A DNA stretch of 24,269 nt, from the NCBI GenBank assembly GCA_900547285.1, contig URGF01000012.1:1-24269 (forward strand), in the 5' to 3' direction. The stretch's first letter is position 1, and every line of letters starts with the position of its first letter. The notes below the pieces were generated by a model. It searched no databases. It was not told the origin of the DNA and was given only the letters and a program-made list of their open reading frames with translations. This stretch comes from an uncultured Collinsella sp. (GTDB lineage Bacteria; Actinomycetota; Coriobacteriia; Coriobacteriales; Coriobacteriaceae). Position numbers and translations under genes: made by a program. This document shows, in pieces, positions 22,709 to 24,269 of this stretch.

Positions 22709-22818
22709 ATAGCTAATGTGCCAGACGGTACATTCAGTAAGAGTGAAATATATGCCTTTGCCTCTGGGTATTTTGTCGCCCTTACCGGTTCATGTCAGGT
22801 AAGTGGAAAGGTCGGTTT

Positions 22819-24269
22819 GTGAGATTGCCGCGCTGCAGGCGAGCTCTTGTTTGGTTCGTCTCTTTTTTGTTCGTGTTTAATACGATCCCTACGGGCGTAT
22901 TTGCTGATGAAATGGTGAATAATGTCCCTCAACAAAACACGACTTCGGAGAATCTGTCTAATGAATCTGCTGATATTGCCTCTGTGTCGGGGGGGGTGCG
23001 GACGAGGCTTCGTCTAACGATAAGACGGTTTCAAGTGATGATCAAAAACCTGAATCTGATGTCTCGGATAAGCAGTCAAACGATGTGAATGTGAATGAAA
23101 CATCTGATGAATCGAATTCTGATGCAGCAGAATCTGGTGTTTTTCAAGTCAATGATCAATCAACATTCGAGGAGGCGCTGAATAAAATTGCCTCTGATAA
23201 TTTATCAGAGATCAGACTTGTCCTAAAAGGCGGCTCGTCTTTTGTGGTGCCGACCCAAGATTACGTTTCGACTTTCGGCGTTGCTAACAAGAAGATTACC
23301 GTGACGAGTGACGGTGATAATCGCGCAACCTTGCGCTTCTCCAGCCGTGCCATGCTTTCCGGACCTTGTACTTTTGACAACGTCGAAGTGGTTGGTTCAG
23401 GAAAATTCTATTGCAATGGTTTCGATACCGTGTTCACTCGTAACTGCGAGCTCAAGCTCTCTGAAACACTTTATGGCGGTGGCTATAGGTCGACTGTCGA
23501 CCACACGCATGTGGTGATAGCCGCGTCTGGATATATCAATCCTGGTAGTGGCGCTGGCCTTCATGACGTCATTGGTGGTTCATATCAAGGGTCCGTCGAG
23601 CATGACACCTATCTTGAGATCAGCGGTAACCTTCGCATGGCTAGCGGTAATCACGTTAATCCCGGTTGCATGCGCGGCGATGGGTCGAGCGGCGATGGAA
23701 ACGGCTCTGGTGCTGTTTATGTAGGTGGTAACGCCACGCTTATTTACGACAATGCCAACTCCGATGTTTCTCCCGCTATCGAAGGCACTTACGGTTGCGA
23801 GATGCGCGGCAACGTGACGCTTGATGTTCGCTCGGGTCGGGTAAATGAAATTTGCGGTCATTTTGGTGACCCTGCGCCTATTAAAGGCAACATTCATATT
23901 ATTGCGGGCAGCAGTACTTATGAAAACACCGACAAAACGCTTCGTCTTAATGGCAATTGGTCAATAACTGGCGCAGGACAGATGATCCCGGATGGAGTTT
24001 ATGAGGTCGATGGCGATGTCGTTATCGATGCTTACGAGAATGTTTGGGGCTGGGATAAGGGTGGATCGATACCCAATGATGTCCCATATATTGAAGGTTC
24101 GAAGAAAGCGAACGTTGGTGGATCTATTGCCGTTAATGTCCACGGCTCCCATGTTGGCTCTATTTATGGAGCAGAGTGGAGTGCCGTAAACGGTGATATC
24201 GCCGTGAACGCTTCTGGTGTTGAGCTGAGGGATGAAGCGGGCGATTCTCATGGGTATGTTTTCTGCGAG
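22819..24269 (+). CDS. Exported beta-solenoid-like surface protein, N-terminal part; frame interrupted at a G8 tract
   Basis: I do not recognise a named family. The best start is GTG 22819, with GGAAAGG at 22805-22811; ATG 22792 is in frame but lacks a Shine-Dalgarno. It encodes a signal peptide: basic RLPRCRR, a hydrophobic core, and a likely cut after VFA (residue 29). In the given sequence this frame ends at TGA 23086-23088. From the G8 tract (22989-22996) the -1 frame is open to the window edge (24269) and continues sensibly: a Ser/Asp/Asn-rich linker, then FEEALNKIASDNLSEIRLVLKG, then repeated short strands such as GNVTLDVRSGRV, GNIHIIAGSS, GDVVIDAYENV, GSIAVNVHGSHV and GDIAVNASGV, typical of a beta-solenoid. 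One extra G joins the frames into at least 484 codons. The C-terminus and any cell-wall anchor lie outside the window. Base composition is AT-richer than all upstream genes, which suggests an accessory or transferred gene. Confidence 0.75.
22989..22996 (+). repeat. Homopolymer run of eight G at the frame break of the surface-protein gene
   Basis: Eight consecutive G lie between TC and T, about 57 codons after the GTG start. With eight G the signal-peptide frame stops 30 codons later; with nine (or six) it joins the long downstream frame. It is the longest G run I noticed in the window. Confidence 0.9.

Larger units (their letters stand above)
22376..22818. other. Divergent intergenic region between adhE and the surface-protein gene (443 nt)
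   Basis: This AT-richer stretch holds the adhE Shine-Dalgarno and promoter, the 22468-22497 palindrome, and a candidate promoter for the rightward gene near 22681-22708. Between about 22500 and 22670 I see no convincing gene, RNA or repeat. Short open frames there lack ribosome sites and family resemblance. Confidence 0.7.

Noticed and set aside
23580..24251. Two minus-strand frames opposite the surface-protein gene
   Set aside because: The plus-strand frame is open through the whole stretch with regular repeated strands. The antisense frames lack starts with ribosome sites and family motifs.
1..24269. tRNA or rRNA genes, CRISPR arrays, insertion sequences, prophage genes
   Set aside because: None seen: no direct-repeat/spacer array, no transposase motifs, no cloverleaf with CCA-type end. 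The only recombinase is the chromosomal Xer type in its conserved setting, not an integrase.

Overview
The window is a high-GC bacterial chromosome segment with Actinomycetota-type gene order. The chain rplS, rnhB, yraN, comM, dprA, xer, rpsB, tsf, pyrH, frr, uppS, cdsA, dxr, rseP, ispG, proS, together with pyruvate phosphate dikinase and a bifunctional AdhE (anaerobic fermentative lifestyle), points to the Coriobacteriia, probably Collinsella or a close relative. This assignment is inferred from gene content, order and composition; there is no rRNA or other phylogenetic marker to prove it.

Layout. Positions 1-1529 hold the C-terminal half of ppdK and a terminator. Positions 1620-2145 form a monocistronic rplS unit with its own promoter, a leader hairpin and a terminator. 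rnhB (2175-2963) ends in a near-perfect terminator. From 3153 to 8362 runs a tightly packed run (yraN, comM, dprA, trmFO, xer recombinase) with stop/start overlaps at several junctions. The xer gene has no ordinary start codon where homology and its Shine-Dalgarno place one. rpsB-tsf follows, with a strong extended -10 promoter and a structured leader of about 135 nt. From 10300 to 18694 pyrH, frr, uppS, cdsA, dxr, rseP, ispG and proS lie nearly end to end. They supply UMP phosphorylation, ribosome recycling, MEP-pathway isoprenoids (dxr, ispG), undecaprenyl diphosphate (uppS), CDP-diacylglycerol (cdsA), a site-2 protease and Pro-tRNA.

After two convergent terminators the strand changes: a small APH-fold kinase and adhE lie on the minus strand, probably in one transcription unit starting near 22409. 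The 443-nt divergent region upstream of adhE holds its promoter and a 12-bp-arm palindrome.

The last 1.5 kb (22819 to the right edge) is AT-richer and different in character: the start of a large exported surface protein with a signal peptide, a Ser/Asp/Asn-rich linker and a repetitive beta-solenoid-like region. Its reading frame is broken at a run of eight G residues just after the signal peptide. One extra G would restore a frame that is open to the window edge. This looks like a phase-variable surface protein caught in the OFF state, though assembly error, programmed slippage or gene decay cannot be excluded from one sequence. It is the most interesting item in the window.
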